Positions 1-7,721 of a stretch of DNA of 36,602 bases are shown here, in pieces (position 1 is the stretch's first letter; every line of letters begins with the position of its first letter). The notes under the pieces were generated by a model. It worked only from the letters and a program-made list of their open reading frames with translations. It was not told the DNA's origin and did not search any database. Source of the DNA: Paludibacteraceae bacterium (GTDB taxonomy: Bacteria > Bacteroidota > Bacteroidia > Bacteroidales > Paludibacteraceae); NCBI GenBank assembly GCA_017443145.1, contig JAFSPA010000014.1, positions 1-36,602 of the forward strand. Reading direction: 5' to 3'. Made by a program: the position numbers and the translations under genes.

Positions 1-8
1 CAAGTTTT

Positions 9-133
9 CAGCCTGCAAAGTGACCCATAGAGCAATTTTTGATGTCGATTTTAGTGCTGAAAACTTTCAACCACCTCTCTGCCCTTATAAAATAGGCGAT
101 GCGGGCCTATCGCAGCCTGCATTTTGACCCATA
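9..133 (+). repeat. Interspersed repeat unit, left copy (two direct repeats around about 80 bp)
   Basis: Two direct copies of a motif reading CAGCCTGCAwwwTGACCCAT lie at 9-32 and 113-133. The first copy (24 bp, 9-32) recurs exactly but inverted at 36505-36528. An 11-bp perfect inverted repeat (2-12 and 56-66) encloses the first copy. One forward frame is open from position 2 to a TGA at 125-127 without an obvious start; it reads ...ACKVTHR... near its beginning and ends ...SQPAF. The right-end unit gives similar peptides in the same order. I read this as a multi-copy intergenic element. Its class is unknown to me, and it may explain why the sequence ends here. Confidence 0.6.
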
Positions 134-144
134 AACCAAAATTT

Positions 145-1578
145 ATGACTTTTTCGTGCCTTGTATGTAGCCTAATGCTCACAGCACAAATCACTAATCT
201 TCCAACCGTCTTGAATCTTAATGCAGACCAAGAAGATGGAGCGCGCGCTTTTGGCATCGTGCCCACTTCGCTCTCTTACGACGGAACCAACCGCGTCTAT
301 ATTCGTACCGCGGATGACCAAGTGGCAATCTATACGAACGGATTTGCTCCTGTCAAACAATTTAACATCTCGCCAAACGACCATGGCTATCAAATGAGAC
401 CGGCTACCCGAGAAGTAACGGTTACCGTCACCTATGGTGAGGTCTCTAAAGACTATAGGAGCATTAGTTCAGATCCCACGTGGATTGATGAATACTATGA
501 CGAGACTAGAGGAGAGTGGATATACACGTATGAAATCCCTGCTACTTGGACTAACATGGATATTGCACAGATGTTACAAAATCGTCATAGTTGCCCGATT
601 TTGCGGATTGAAGCAACAGAAGAAGGCACTATCTTTTTTCAAGATAGGGAATTATATAGAGAAGATGGCACTTTTGATGATTCAAACTATTTCATGCCAG
701 AAACGTACGGAAAACAATACCCAATGTCTGGTTATATAGTAAGGAATAATTATCTCTATTGGTGCTACCAATATTACAGAGCAGAGCGCAACACATCCTT
801 TTCCTACGGCCAATGGGTAGAAAGTGGCGAATACGAAACACGCACATCCGTCCAAGATTGGGGATTGCCTTTTGTTAATTGTGATTACGATGACCACAAC
901 TACGATTACGAAGAAGGTGATGGTTTATGCCTAACCCAAACACTCTTCAACAAAGACGCACAATACGAATACCTCTATTTCCCGATTAGCTCCTATGCCA
1001 CACCCGATTACAACAATTATCCGAACCAACCTGACTGCCAAGATTGTTACGAAAAAACAACCACTTTCACCCAGGAAGGAACAATCTATTATGAACCGGT
1101 ATATACAGGCTTTGAGGTTAAATCCGAAACAGGTGCAACATTGCAATCTGTTTCTTTCCCGAATGGCTTTGTTATGATCTATGATGTTCACGCGCAGATA
1201 ATCAAACTGTCCAACGAGTATCATCTCCTTTGCTTTGGTGAGTTAAACAGCAACCCTGCCATGCTTGTCTATAAAATCAACCCAGACAGCAAGAACTCCG
1301 TTCAACAAGTAATGGAACCGGTTAGAATAGCGGCATTCCCAAATCCCGTCAAACGCAATCAAACCATAACGGTTCAATTCGCCGGAGAGAATGTAAAGAA
1401 CATGCAGACTGAGTTGCAAGTGACTAATATTCAGGGACAAACGACCGAGAAACGAATCATCCCAGCTGGACAAAAGCAAGTCGTTCTTCCTGCTACTAAC
1501 TTTGCGCCCGGAATGAATATCATCCGTGTGCACCAACAAGGCGAAGAAGTCGGCTCTATCAAAGTGGTAGTCAATTAA
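145..1578 (+). CDS. Secreted protein with type IX secretion (type A) C-terminal sorting domain
   Basis: About 477 aa from the ATG at 145. A TTG at 124 would add seven residues but lies inside the flanking repeat, so the ATG is preferred. The N-terminus (MTFSCLVCSLMLTAQ) is a short signal peptide. The middle is rich in Tyr, Asp and Asn, and I recognise no catalytic domain. The last 85 or so residues look like a T9SS type A domain: an AFPNPV motif, alternating beta strands, a V-T-N-I-Q-G turn, a G-M-N-I-I-R-V segment and a terminal K-V-V-V-N. Such proteins cross the outer membrane by T9SS and are cleaved and attached to the surface or released; that role is inferred. The short N-terminus next to the repeat leaves open that the 5' end was remodelled. 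A strong terminator follows the stop. Confidence 0.75.
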   Translation: MTFSCLVCSLMLTAQITNLPTVLNLNADQEDGARAFGIVPTSLSYDGTNRVYIRTADDQVAIYTNGFAPVKQFNISPNDHGYQMRPATREVTVTVTYGEVSKDYRSISSDPTWIDEYYDETRGEWIYTYEIPATWTNMDIAQMLQNRHSCPILRIEATEEGTIFFQDRELYREDGTFDDSNYFMPETYGKQYPMSGYIVRNNYLYWCYQYYRAERNTSFSYGQWVESGEYETRTSVQDWGLPFVNCDYDDHNYDYEEGDGLCLTQTLFNKDAQYEYLYFPISSYATPDYNNYPNQPDCQDCYEKTTTFTQEGTIYYEPVYTGFEVKSETGATLQSVSFPNGFVMIYDVHAQIIKLSNEYHLLCFGELNSNPAMLVYKINPDSKNSVQQVMEPVRIAAFPNPVKRNQTITVQFAGENVKNMQTELQVTNIQGQTTEKRIIPAGQKQVVLPATNFAPGMNIIRVHQQGEEVGSIKVVVN

Positions 1579-1656
1579 CACGATTACTACCATAATCACG
1601 TCATACCGAATACCGAGATTCTGGTAACCCGTGACCTATTACCAGTAACCCATCCC

Positions 1657-1691
1657 AAGTGCAGCTTTTTCACGAAAGTTGCACTTTTTTT
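1657..1691 (+). terminator. Rho-independent terminator of the T9SS cargo gene
   Basis: An 11-bp stem (AGTGCAGCTTT at 1658-1668 pairing with 1675-1685, one G-T wobble), a 6-nt loop and a run of T to 1691. A weaker hairpin (CTGGTAA at 1621-1627 with 1639-1645) lies just upstream. Confidence 0.85.
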
Positions 1692-1762
1692 GCAAAAAAT
1701 CATATAAAAAATGAACATTTCATAAAAATTCCTTGCACATCTCACATTTTTTCTTCTAAATA

Positions 1763-1794
1763 TTTGCATTTTCCATAAAAAAACACTACCTTTG
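1763..1794 (+). promoter_or_regulatory. Bacteroidetes-type promoter for the small basic protein
   Basis: TTTG at 1763-1766 and TACCTTTG at 1787-1794 with a 20-bp spacer containing an A-tract match the Bacteroidetes -33/-7 consensus. Transcription would start near 1800, giving a leader of about 175 nt that contains the 11-bp array. Confidence 0.75.
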
Positions 1795-1815
1795 CACCCA
1801 AATTAGAATTATGTC

Positions 1816-1925
1816 ATTACTATGTAATTACTATGAAATTAGTATGTGATTAGATTGTGATTAGTATGTGATTACTATGAGATTACTATGATATTACTAA
1901 GTTATTACCATGACCTTAGTATGTT
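1816..1925 (+). repeat. Ten-unit 11-bp tandem array in a 5' leader
   Basis: Ten contiguous 11-bp units with consensus ATTASTATGnn start at 1816, 1827, 1838, 1849, 1860, 1871, 1882, 1893, 1904 and 1915. A degenerate unit (1805-1815) precedes them. The first five bases are nearly constant (ATTA then C or G), most units have TATG at positions 6-9, and the last two bases vary freely. The array lies between the promoter at 1763-1794 and the start codon at 1976. Because 11 is not a multiple of 3, the ATGs fall in all three frames, several followed at once by a stop (ATGTAA, ATGTGA). The period is close to one helical turn. Its function is unknown. Confidence 0.9.
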
Positions 1926-1975
1926 AGAAGGCTAATTGCAACGGAAGACTAGTATAACTTAAATATATTTCAATT

Positions 1976-2416
1976 ATGGCTAGAGTAACTTATCTTGACC
2001 CCGTGAGTGAAGTCCACGGCGCGGTCGAAAAACACGGCGAAATCTATCGCCGCAAGTATTATCGGGACGAAAATGGCAAACTCATCGGAGTCGGCAAAAA
2101 GGAAGTCTACAAAGTAGCAAACCCTCGTAATTGGAAAAAGAATCCGCCGAAGGGTGGCGAGCTCGACAAAATCAATCGCTTCCGCGAAGCGTGCAACAGA
2201 GCCTACACCATCCTCAAAGCGGCTAATCCTGCGAACAATCCTACACTCGAAGAACTCGCTGCCTACAACGACTACAGAGCCCGCTTCAAAGCCCAAATCG
2301 ACGGGCAACCAGACCCGCAAGCACCCAAAGATCCTGCGACAAATCTCCCAAGACGTTACTTACGTTTGGACAATTTTATTCGCGCTATCATCCTCAACGA
2401 ACTCAAAAATGCATAA
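1976..2416 (+). CDS. Small basic protein of unknown function
   Basis: 146 aa, begins MARVTYLDPVSEVHG. There is no signal peptide or membrane segment. It is rich in Lys and Arg (for example RRKYYR at about 25-30 and NWKKNPPKGG in the first half), followed by a probably helical half (about 63-110), a Pro/Asp/Gln linker and a basic C-terminal helix. The beginning resembles a group of short MARVxY... hypothetical proteins of Bacteroidales; that is from memory and gives no function. The gene stands alone: its own promoter, the 11-bp array in its leader, and a new promoter immediately after it at 2431-2462. A nucleic-acid-binding role, perhaps with its own leader as target, would fit the charge and the array but is only a guess. 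Confidence 0.65.
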   Translation: MARVTYLDPVSEVHGAVEKHGEIYRRKYYRDENGKLIGVGKKEVYKVANPRNWKKNPPKGGELDKINRFREACNRAYTILKAANPANNPTLEELAAYNDYRARFKAQIDGQPDPQAPKDPATNLPRRYLRLDNFIRAIILNELKNA

Positions 2417-2430
2417 TAATTCATAAAATA

Positions 2431-2462
2431 TTTGCATATATCAAAAAAAAACAGTACTTTTG
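2431..2462 (+). promoter_or_regulatory. Bacteroidetes-type promoter of the polysaccharide export cluster
   Basis: TTTG at 2431-2434, a 20-bp spacer with an A-tract, then TACTTTTG at 2455-2462, about 40 bp before the ATG at 2505. No other such promoter was seen before 7721, so the four following genes may be one transcript. Confidence 0.75.
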
Positions 2463-2504
2463 CCGCGAATTTGCGTAATGTGCGCGAATCGAGAGTGAGA
2501 AAGC

Positions 2505-3494
2505 ATGAAAGACAGATTTAATTTTGCGCTAATAGGTGCTGCAGGATATATCGCACCTCGTCACATTAAAGCCATTTCCGACACAGGCAATAACCTGTTA
2601 GTGGCGTATGATAAGTTCGATTCGGTAGGACGTTTGGACTCCAGCTTCCCGGATTGTTCGTTCTATACGGAGAATGAGCAGTTCGACCGTTTCTGCTCGA
2701 AACAGATGCGGACGGATAATCCGTTGGACTGGGTGTCGATATGTACTCCGAACTATACGCACGATGCGTTTATTCGCTATGGACTGCGTTTAGGATGCGA
2801 CGTTATTTGTGAGAAACCACTTGTGCTCAATCCGTATAATATTGATAACCTCGTAGAACTTGAGGCAGAGACGGGTCATAAGGCGTATAATATTCTTCAA
2901 CTGCGTCTGCACGACAAGATCCGTGCTCTTAAGGCTAAAGTGGATGCGGAAGGTGCGAGTAGCAAAAAGCACGACGTGGAGCTGACTTACATCACGAGTC
3001 GCGGTAAATGGTACTACAGCTCGTGGAAGGGTGATGTCCATAAATCCGGCGGTATTGCAACGAACATCGGCGTACACTTCTACGACATGCTGCAGTGGAT
3101 TTTCGGTCCTGTGCAGCAAAATATTGTTCACGTAATGTCGTTTGACCGCGTAGCAGGATACTTGGAGTTGGAGAAAGCGCGCGTGCGTTATTTCCTGTCT
3201 ATTAACTCGGATTGTCTGCCGGAGAATGCCGTGCAAGGCGAGAAACGGACTTATCGAACGCTGTCTATTGATGGTGAGGAGTTTGAGTTCAGTCAGGGCT
3301 TTACGGAGTTGCACACAGAGAGTTACAAACAGATTTTAGCAGGAAACGGTTTCCGCATCAGCGAAGCGCGTCCTTGTATAGAGATGGTGAGCGCTATCCG
3401 TTGCGCAGAGCCGATAGGGCTGGTAGGTGACTATCATCCGCTGGCACGTCTGCCGCTGAGCCCACACCCGTTTGGCTGGGACGAGAAACGCTAA
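2505..3494 (+). CDS. Gfo/Idh/MocA-family sugar dehydrogenase, WlbA/WbpB-like
   Basis: 329 aa. An N-terminal Rossmann fold (F-A-L-I-G-A-A-G-Y-I-A at about 7-17) is followed by the family's Glu-Lys-Pro motif at 103-105 (C-E-K-P-L-V-L-N), whose Lys takes part in catalysis in this superfamily. The following segment N-I-L-Q-L-R-L-H and the C-terminal alpha/beta domain fit the WlbA/WbpB branch, which oxidises UDP-N-acetyl-glucosaminuronate at C3 on the way to di-N-acetylated mannuronic acid sugars. The branch is inferred from resemblance; other nucleotide-sugar substrates are possible. It is first in a cluster with polysaccharide export genes, which supports a role in making a sugar for a surface glycan. 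Its usual partner aminotransferase and acetyltransferase are not in the window. Confidence 0.8.
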   Translation: MKDRFNFALIGAAGYIAPRHIKAISDTGNNLLVAYDKFDSVGRLDSSFPDCSFYTENEQFDRFCSKQMRTDNPLDWVSICTPNYTHDAFIRYGLRLGCDVICEKPLVLNPYNIDNLVELEAETGHKAYNILQLRLHDKIRALKAKVDAEGASSKKHDVELTYITSRGKWYYSSWKGDVHKSGGIATNIGVHFYDMLQWIFGPVQQNIVHVMSFDRVAGYLELEKARVRYFLSINSDCLPENAVQGEKRTYRTLSIDGEEFEFSQGFTELHTESYKQILAGNGFRISEARPCIEMVSAIRCAEPIGLVGDYHPLARLPLSPHPFGWDEKR

Positions 3495-3524
3495 GTGCAT
3501 GTTTAATGATAAATGGAGTGTTGA

Positions 3525-4382
3525 ATGCTTAAACTGAGAAACATATTTCTATTCGCCTTGGTTGGGTTATTGATGGCGTCTTGTGTGACGTCGAAGAAGG
3601 TAAATTACCTTCAAGAACCTACCAAGCACAATAAGATTCCGAGTTATGCCGACACCGTGGACTACGAGGAGTATAAGCTTCGTATCGGTGATCGGCTGTA
3701 TATATACGTCTATTCCTTAGACGAGAACATCATGCGCATGTACAACTCAGGAACAGGCTCACAGTCGCGCAATCAGATGATGCAGCAGATGCAGTATTCC
3801 GGTGGTCGCACCACGAACGAGTTATACTCCTACCTCATCGACAAAGAGGGAAATATTGACTTCCCGACCATCGGCAAGGTGCAAGTATTAGGCTTGACTA
3901 CCCGCGAGACGAAGCGAGTGATGGAAGAACAACTGTCCTCTCTGCTTAAAGAGATTCCGGGCTATACTACTATCTCGGTTGAGGTGATGGTGATGCAGCG
4001 TACGTTCTCGCTAATAGGCGTTAAGAGCGGACGCTATCCGATTGATAAAGAGAAAATGACCATCTTCGAGGCACTCGCGCTAATGGGCAACCTGCAGACG
4101 TTTAGTGACCGTTCGCGCGTGAAGATAGTGCGCGAAATCAACGGCGAGACCGTCATCAAGACCTTCGATTTGCGCTCCAAAGATATCATCAACTCGGAGT
4201 TCTACTACGTTCAGCCAAACGACATTATCTATGTGCGCGAACTGACAGGTAAAGCGTTTGGTATCACGTCCGCAGGCGCAGGAGTGGCCGTTGTATCGGC
4301 GACGTTGTCGTTTGCCGTATTTGTCTATACGGTCGTGGCAACAGGTATAAATCATGTTAACAAATATTACGGAAACAAATAA
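3525..4382 (+). CDS. Polysaccharide export lipoprotein, Wza-like (first of two)
   Basis: 285 aa. A lipoprotein signal peptide ends in L-M-A-S-C with the lipidated Cys at 20. A Poly_export domain follows (Y-K-L-R-I-G-D-R-L-Y-I-Y-V at about 51-63, then I-D-K-E-G-N-I-D-F-P-T-I-G-K-V at about 105-119), then one SLBB-like segment (S-L-I-G-V-K-S-G-R-Y-P). A hydrophobic C-terminal helix (about 245-272) suits a Wza-type outer-membrane helix. The protein should form the outer-membrane channel for a capsule or exopolysaccharide. It sits 30 bp after the dehydrogenase gene and directly before a paralogue. Confidence 0.85.
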   Translation: MLKLRNIFLFALVGLLMASCVTSKKVNYLQEPTKHNKIPSYADTVDYEEYKLRIGDRLYIYVYSLDENIMRMYNSGTGSQSRNQMMQQMQYSGGRTTNELYSYLIDKEGNIDFPTIGKVQVLGLTTRETKRVMEEQLSSLLKEIPGYTTISVEVMVMQRTFSLIGVKSGRYPIDKEKMTIFEALALMGNLQTFSDRSRVKIVREINGETVIKTFDLRSKDIINSEFYYVQPNDIIYVRELTGKAFGITSAGAGVAVVSATLSFAVFVYTVVATGINHVNKYYGNK

Positions 4383-4386
4383 GACT

Positions 4387-5169
4387 ATGAGCAAGACAAG
4401 ACATATGATGCAACTGCTCGTGGTTTTATTAGCGAGCGTAGTACTCACCGGCTGTTACGGCCACCGAGTAATCGGCCTTCTCCAGGAGCCGACTAAGCAG
4501 AACAAGATACCGACTTACGAGAAAGACTCAACCCACGAAGAGTACCGTATCCGCGTTAACGACGAGATTATCTACCGCCTCATCACCATGGACGAGACGA
4601 TATCGAAAATCTTAGGTACTAATGAGAGTGTGAACACCCAGTACGCCAATTCGTATCGGGTCTATGACGACGGAACGATTGACTTGCCGTTCCTCAAACC
4701 GGTTCACGTAGAGGGGCTGACGGTGCAAGAGGCACAAGACACCGTGCGGGCTGCGTTTAAGGAGATTATCCCCGATGCGGACGTGAAGATAGCGCTGTAT
4801 AACAAGACCTTCACCGTGATAGGCGATATACGATCCGGCGAGTACTATATCTACAAGGAGAACATGAATATCTTCGAGGCACTTGCGATGACAGGTGACC
4901 TGCTTGATTCCGGTGACCGCAAGCACGTGCGCATCATCCGTCCAAAGCCGGACAGCGACCAGCCCGAGATACTTGACTTCGATATCCGCTCCAACACGAT
5001 TATTGACTCCAAGTACTACTATATCTATCCAAATGACGTCATTTATGTGGCTCGCACCAAAGACAGTTTTGTTAAACTGGCAAGCTACACCGGCTTCTTA
5101 GGACTGATTACCTCCTCGGTATCGCTGCTGATATCGGTACTTAATTACTCTACGACATTATCTAAATAG
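4387..5169 (+). CDS. Polysaccharide export lipoprotein, Wza-like (second of two)
   Basis: 260 aa from the ATG at 4387. An in-frame ATG at 4354 would overlap the previous gene and push the signal peptide inward; from 4387 the protein starts MSKTRHMMQLL and has a clean lipobox V-L-T-G-C with Cys at 23. It shares the L-L-Q-E-P-T-K-x-N-K-I-P motif, the Y-R-I-R-V-N-D-E-I domain start and a hydrophobic C-terminal helix with the protein before it, so the pair looks like a tandem duplication that has diverged. The role would again be export of polysaccharide across the outer membrane. Two channels might form mixed rings or serve different steps; the sequence does not say which. Confidence 0.85.
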   Translation: MSKTRHMMQLLVVLLASVVLTGCYGHRVIGLLQEPTKQNKIPTYEKDSTHEEYRIRVNDEIIYRLITMDETISKILGTNESVNTQYANSYRVYDDGTIDLPFLKPVHVEGLTVQEAQDTVRAAFKEIIPDADVKIALYNKTFTVIGDIRSGEYYIYKENMNIFEALAMTGDLLDSGDRKHVRIIRPKPDSDQPEILDFDIRSNTIIDSKYYYIYPNDVIYVARTKDSFVKLASYTGFLGLITSSVSLLISVLNYSTTLSK

Positions 5170-5171
5170 AC

Positions 5172-7721
5172 ATGAATAACGATTACACCAACAAGAACGA
5201 CGCGTATATGAGCGGTAACGGCCGCTACGCCTACGGCAACGGACAGTACGGCAATAGCCAATACAATAGCTATAATACCTATGGTAACTATCAGGACCAG
5301 AGTCAGGACGACGAAGGCTCTAACTTCAACGTGATGGAGTGGGTGTTTAAGATTTTGCACTACTGGTATCTGTTCGTCATTGCTATCATCATCGCTTTAG
5401 GTGTCGCATACTTGCAGAACCGCAAGTGGTTGCCTTCTTACTATTCGCAGGGCACTATCATTATCAAAGAAACCGTCGGCTACGGTGGTTCGAACTCCGT
5501 GCTCATGCAAGGTTTCGGTGTGGACGCCGGTTATAAGAACGTGCAGAACCAACTCATCATGCTCAAGTCTTACGACTTGGCTTGCCGCGTGGTGGACTCG
5601 CTGCCGTATCTGAGAGCTGAATATGTGACTCAGGGGCGTTTTAAGAAGCGTAATCTCTACCGCGAATCGCCTATCGTTGTTGAGCCGGAGATGGTTCAGG
5701 AGCAAACCTATGGTCTGCTGTTCCAAGTAGATTTTGAAGGTAACGGTATGGTGAAGATTACTTCCACCGATGAAGACCGTCCATTGTCGCTGCGTGCCCA
5801 TTACGGCGAATTAATTGACTGCCCGATGTTCAAGGCTACTATTTGGCCAACAGATCGTTTGGTGGAGAGCGGACGTATCTACTTCCGCTTCCGCTCGCGC
5901 GAAGGGCTTGCAAGCGAAATTATGAACCGTATTTCGCTCAATTTTATCACAGAAGGTAGTACCGTGCTGGCGCTGGGTTTAGTCAGTGAGACACCCGCGC
6001 GAGACTGTGAGATAATAGATAAGTTGGCGGAGATATTCCTGCTGCAGAACCTCGAGCAGAAGAACGAAGTGGCGGAGAACTCCATTCGTTTCATCAACGA
6101 GCAGCTCGCCACATTGCAAGAGTCGCTACAACAGTCGGAAGGAGCTATGACAGATTTCCGTCAGGAGAATAAGTTCGTCGATGTTAGCTCCTACGCCGGA
6201 CAACTCATGGCGAAGATTTCTACCTACGACCAAGAGATGATGTCCATGCGTCTGCGTGAAACCTATTTCGACTACCTTACTAAGTACCTCGAGACAAATC
6301 TGGAGAGTGGGGCAGTGATAGCGCCTACCTCGCTCGGACTGAACGATGCCGCACTCATAACGCTTGTTCAACAATTGAACGACCTGCGCATCCAACGCGG
6401 CGAACTGTCTGAGAAAAACGTGTACTACGCTAAGTTCACTAAGGATATCGAGAATGTGAAATCCATGATTAACGAGATTGTGGAGTCGATGCGAGCTTCG
6501 CTCGAGATAGAGAAGAAAGACCTCGATAAACGCTATGCCGAAGTAGAGAAGGAGATAAAGAAACTGCCGACGAAAGAGCTGCAAATGGTGGCTATCGAGC
6601 GCAATTATCGTATTGACGATAACTACTACACCTTCTTCCTGCAGAAACGCGCAGAAGCGGAGATTCAGAAGGCAAGTAATACGCCTGATAACACCATCCT
6701 CGATAAAGCGCGTACAATCAGTACCGTTAACTCCAAGACCAAGCGTAATAATAACACCACAGCATTGCTGCTCGGTATCATCATTCCGCTGGTACTCGTT
6801 ATCGCGAGCGAACTGCTCAATAATAAAGTGCGCACGACCAAGGATGTGGAGAAAATCAGTCCTTTCCGTCTCATTGGTACCGTTCGTCACGCCAAATCGC
6901 AGAACCCGACGCTGGTACGTGACCATCCGCGGTCCAGTTATGCCGAGATGTTGCGCTCTATACGTACCCGTATGGAGTTTATCGTTAAACGTAAAGATAA
7001 GATGGTCGTTTGTATCACCTCCACCGAGTCTGGTGACGGTAAGACTTTCCTCTCGTCTAACTTAGCCGCACTGTTCTCGATGTCGGGCAAGAAGACACTG
7101 CTTATGGACTTGGATATCCGTAAGCCGAATATCCACACGAAGATGGGTTTGGAAGGTGGAGTAGGTTTGTCGAACTACCTGATAGGTGACTGCGAGTTGA
7201 AAGACACGTTGGCCAATTCTCCATTTGATTTCGATATCATGCGTGCCGGAACAATCGCACCTAACCCGGGAGAACTCATTCACTCGGATAAGCTGGCAGA
7301 GACGATTAAGCTGCTCCGCGAGAAATACGACTTCATCGTTATTGATACGTCGCCTATCGGCTTGGTTCCTGACGCATACACTATCCTTGAGCTGTCCGAT
7401 ATAGGACTGTACGTCATCCGTTGCATGCAGACCAATAAATCTTTCTGCAAACAGACGCTTCAAGAGATTTCCGAAGTGGTAGATACACCGGAGAAAGTGC
7501 AGATAGTGCTGTCCGATATCCCAACCGAAGGCCATTCTGGCTATGGATACGGTTACGGCTATGGTTATAGCGGTTACGGTTACGGAACAAGTAGCTACGG
7601 ATACGGTTATGGACGTAAGAAATACGGCGATAAGTACCGCAGTGCTATCTACGGAAAGGTCTTCAAACGCTATGGTCAAGATAAGTCGACGTATAACTAC
7701 TACACGGACGACGAAGTCTGA
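5172..7721 (+). CDS. Wzc-like polysaccharide co-polymerase and bacterial tyrosine kinase
   Basis: 849 aa, starting 2 bp after the export lipoprotein. Residues 1-50 are an unusual Asn/Gly/Tyr-rich tail. The first membrane helix is at about 64-82, then a Wzz-type periplasmic domain with a long coiled coil (about 290-480), a second helix at about 530-550, and a cytoplasmic BY-kinase. The kinase has Walker A S-G-D-G-K-T (Lys 624), Walker A' L-L-M-D-L-D (Asp 646 and 648) and Walker B F-I-V-I-D-T (Asp 725). The C-terminus is a Gly-Tyr repeat (about 785-815) and then a Tyr-rich tail, the expected autophosphorylation cluster. The protein should control chain length and drive export with the two Wza-like channels. 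Its stop codon abuts the stop of the convergent plug gene with no gap. Confidence 0.9.
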   Translation: MNNDYTNKNDAYMSGNGRYAYGNGQYGNSQYNSYNTYGNYQDQSQDDEGSNFNVMEWVFKILHYWYLFVIAIIIALGVAYLQNRKWLPSYYSQGTIIIKETVGYGGSNSVLMQGFGVDAGYKNVQNQLIMLKSYDLACRVVDSLPYLRAEYVTQGRFKKRNLYRESPIVVEPEMVQEQTYGLLFQVDFEGNGMVKITSTDEDRPLSLRAHYGELIDCPMFKATIWPTDRLVESGRIYFRFRSREGLASEIMNRISLNFITEGSTVLALGLVSETPARDCEIIDKLAEIFLLQNLEQKNEVAENSIRFINEQLATLQESLQQSEGAMTDFRQENKFVDVSSYAGQLMAKISTYDQEMMSMRLRETYFDYLTKYLETNLESGAVIAPTSLGLNDAALITLVQQLNDLRIQRGELSEKNVYYAKFTKDIENVKSMINEIVESMRASLEIEKKDLDKRYAEVEKEIKKLPTKELQMVAIERNYRIDDNYYTFFLQKRAEAEIQKASNTPDNTILDKARTISTVNSKTKRNNNTTALLLGIIIPLVLVIASELLNNKVRTTKDVEKISPFRLIGTVRHAKSQNPTLVRDHPRSSYAEMLRSIRTRMEFIVKRKDKMVVCITSTESGDGKTFLSSNLAALFSMSGKKTLLMDLDIRKPNIHTKMGLEGGVGLSNYLIGDCELKDTLANSPFDFDIMRAGTIAPNPGELIHSDKLAETIKLLREKYDFIVIDTSPIGLVPDAYTILELSDIGLYVIRCMQTNKSFCKQTLQEISEVVDTPEKVQIVLSDIPTEGHSGYGYGYGYGYSGYGYGTSSYGYGYGRKKYGDKYRSAIYGKVFKRYGQDKSTYNYYTDDEV

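Noticed and set aside
1816..1925. CRISPR-like array
   Set aside because: Units are 11 bp and contiguous without unique spacers, and no cas gene is present.
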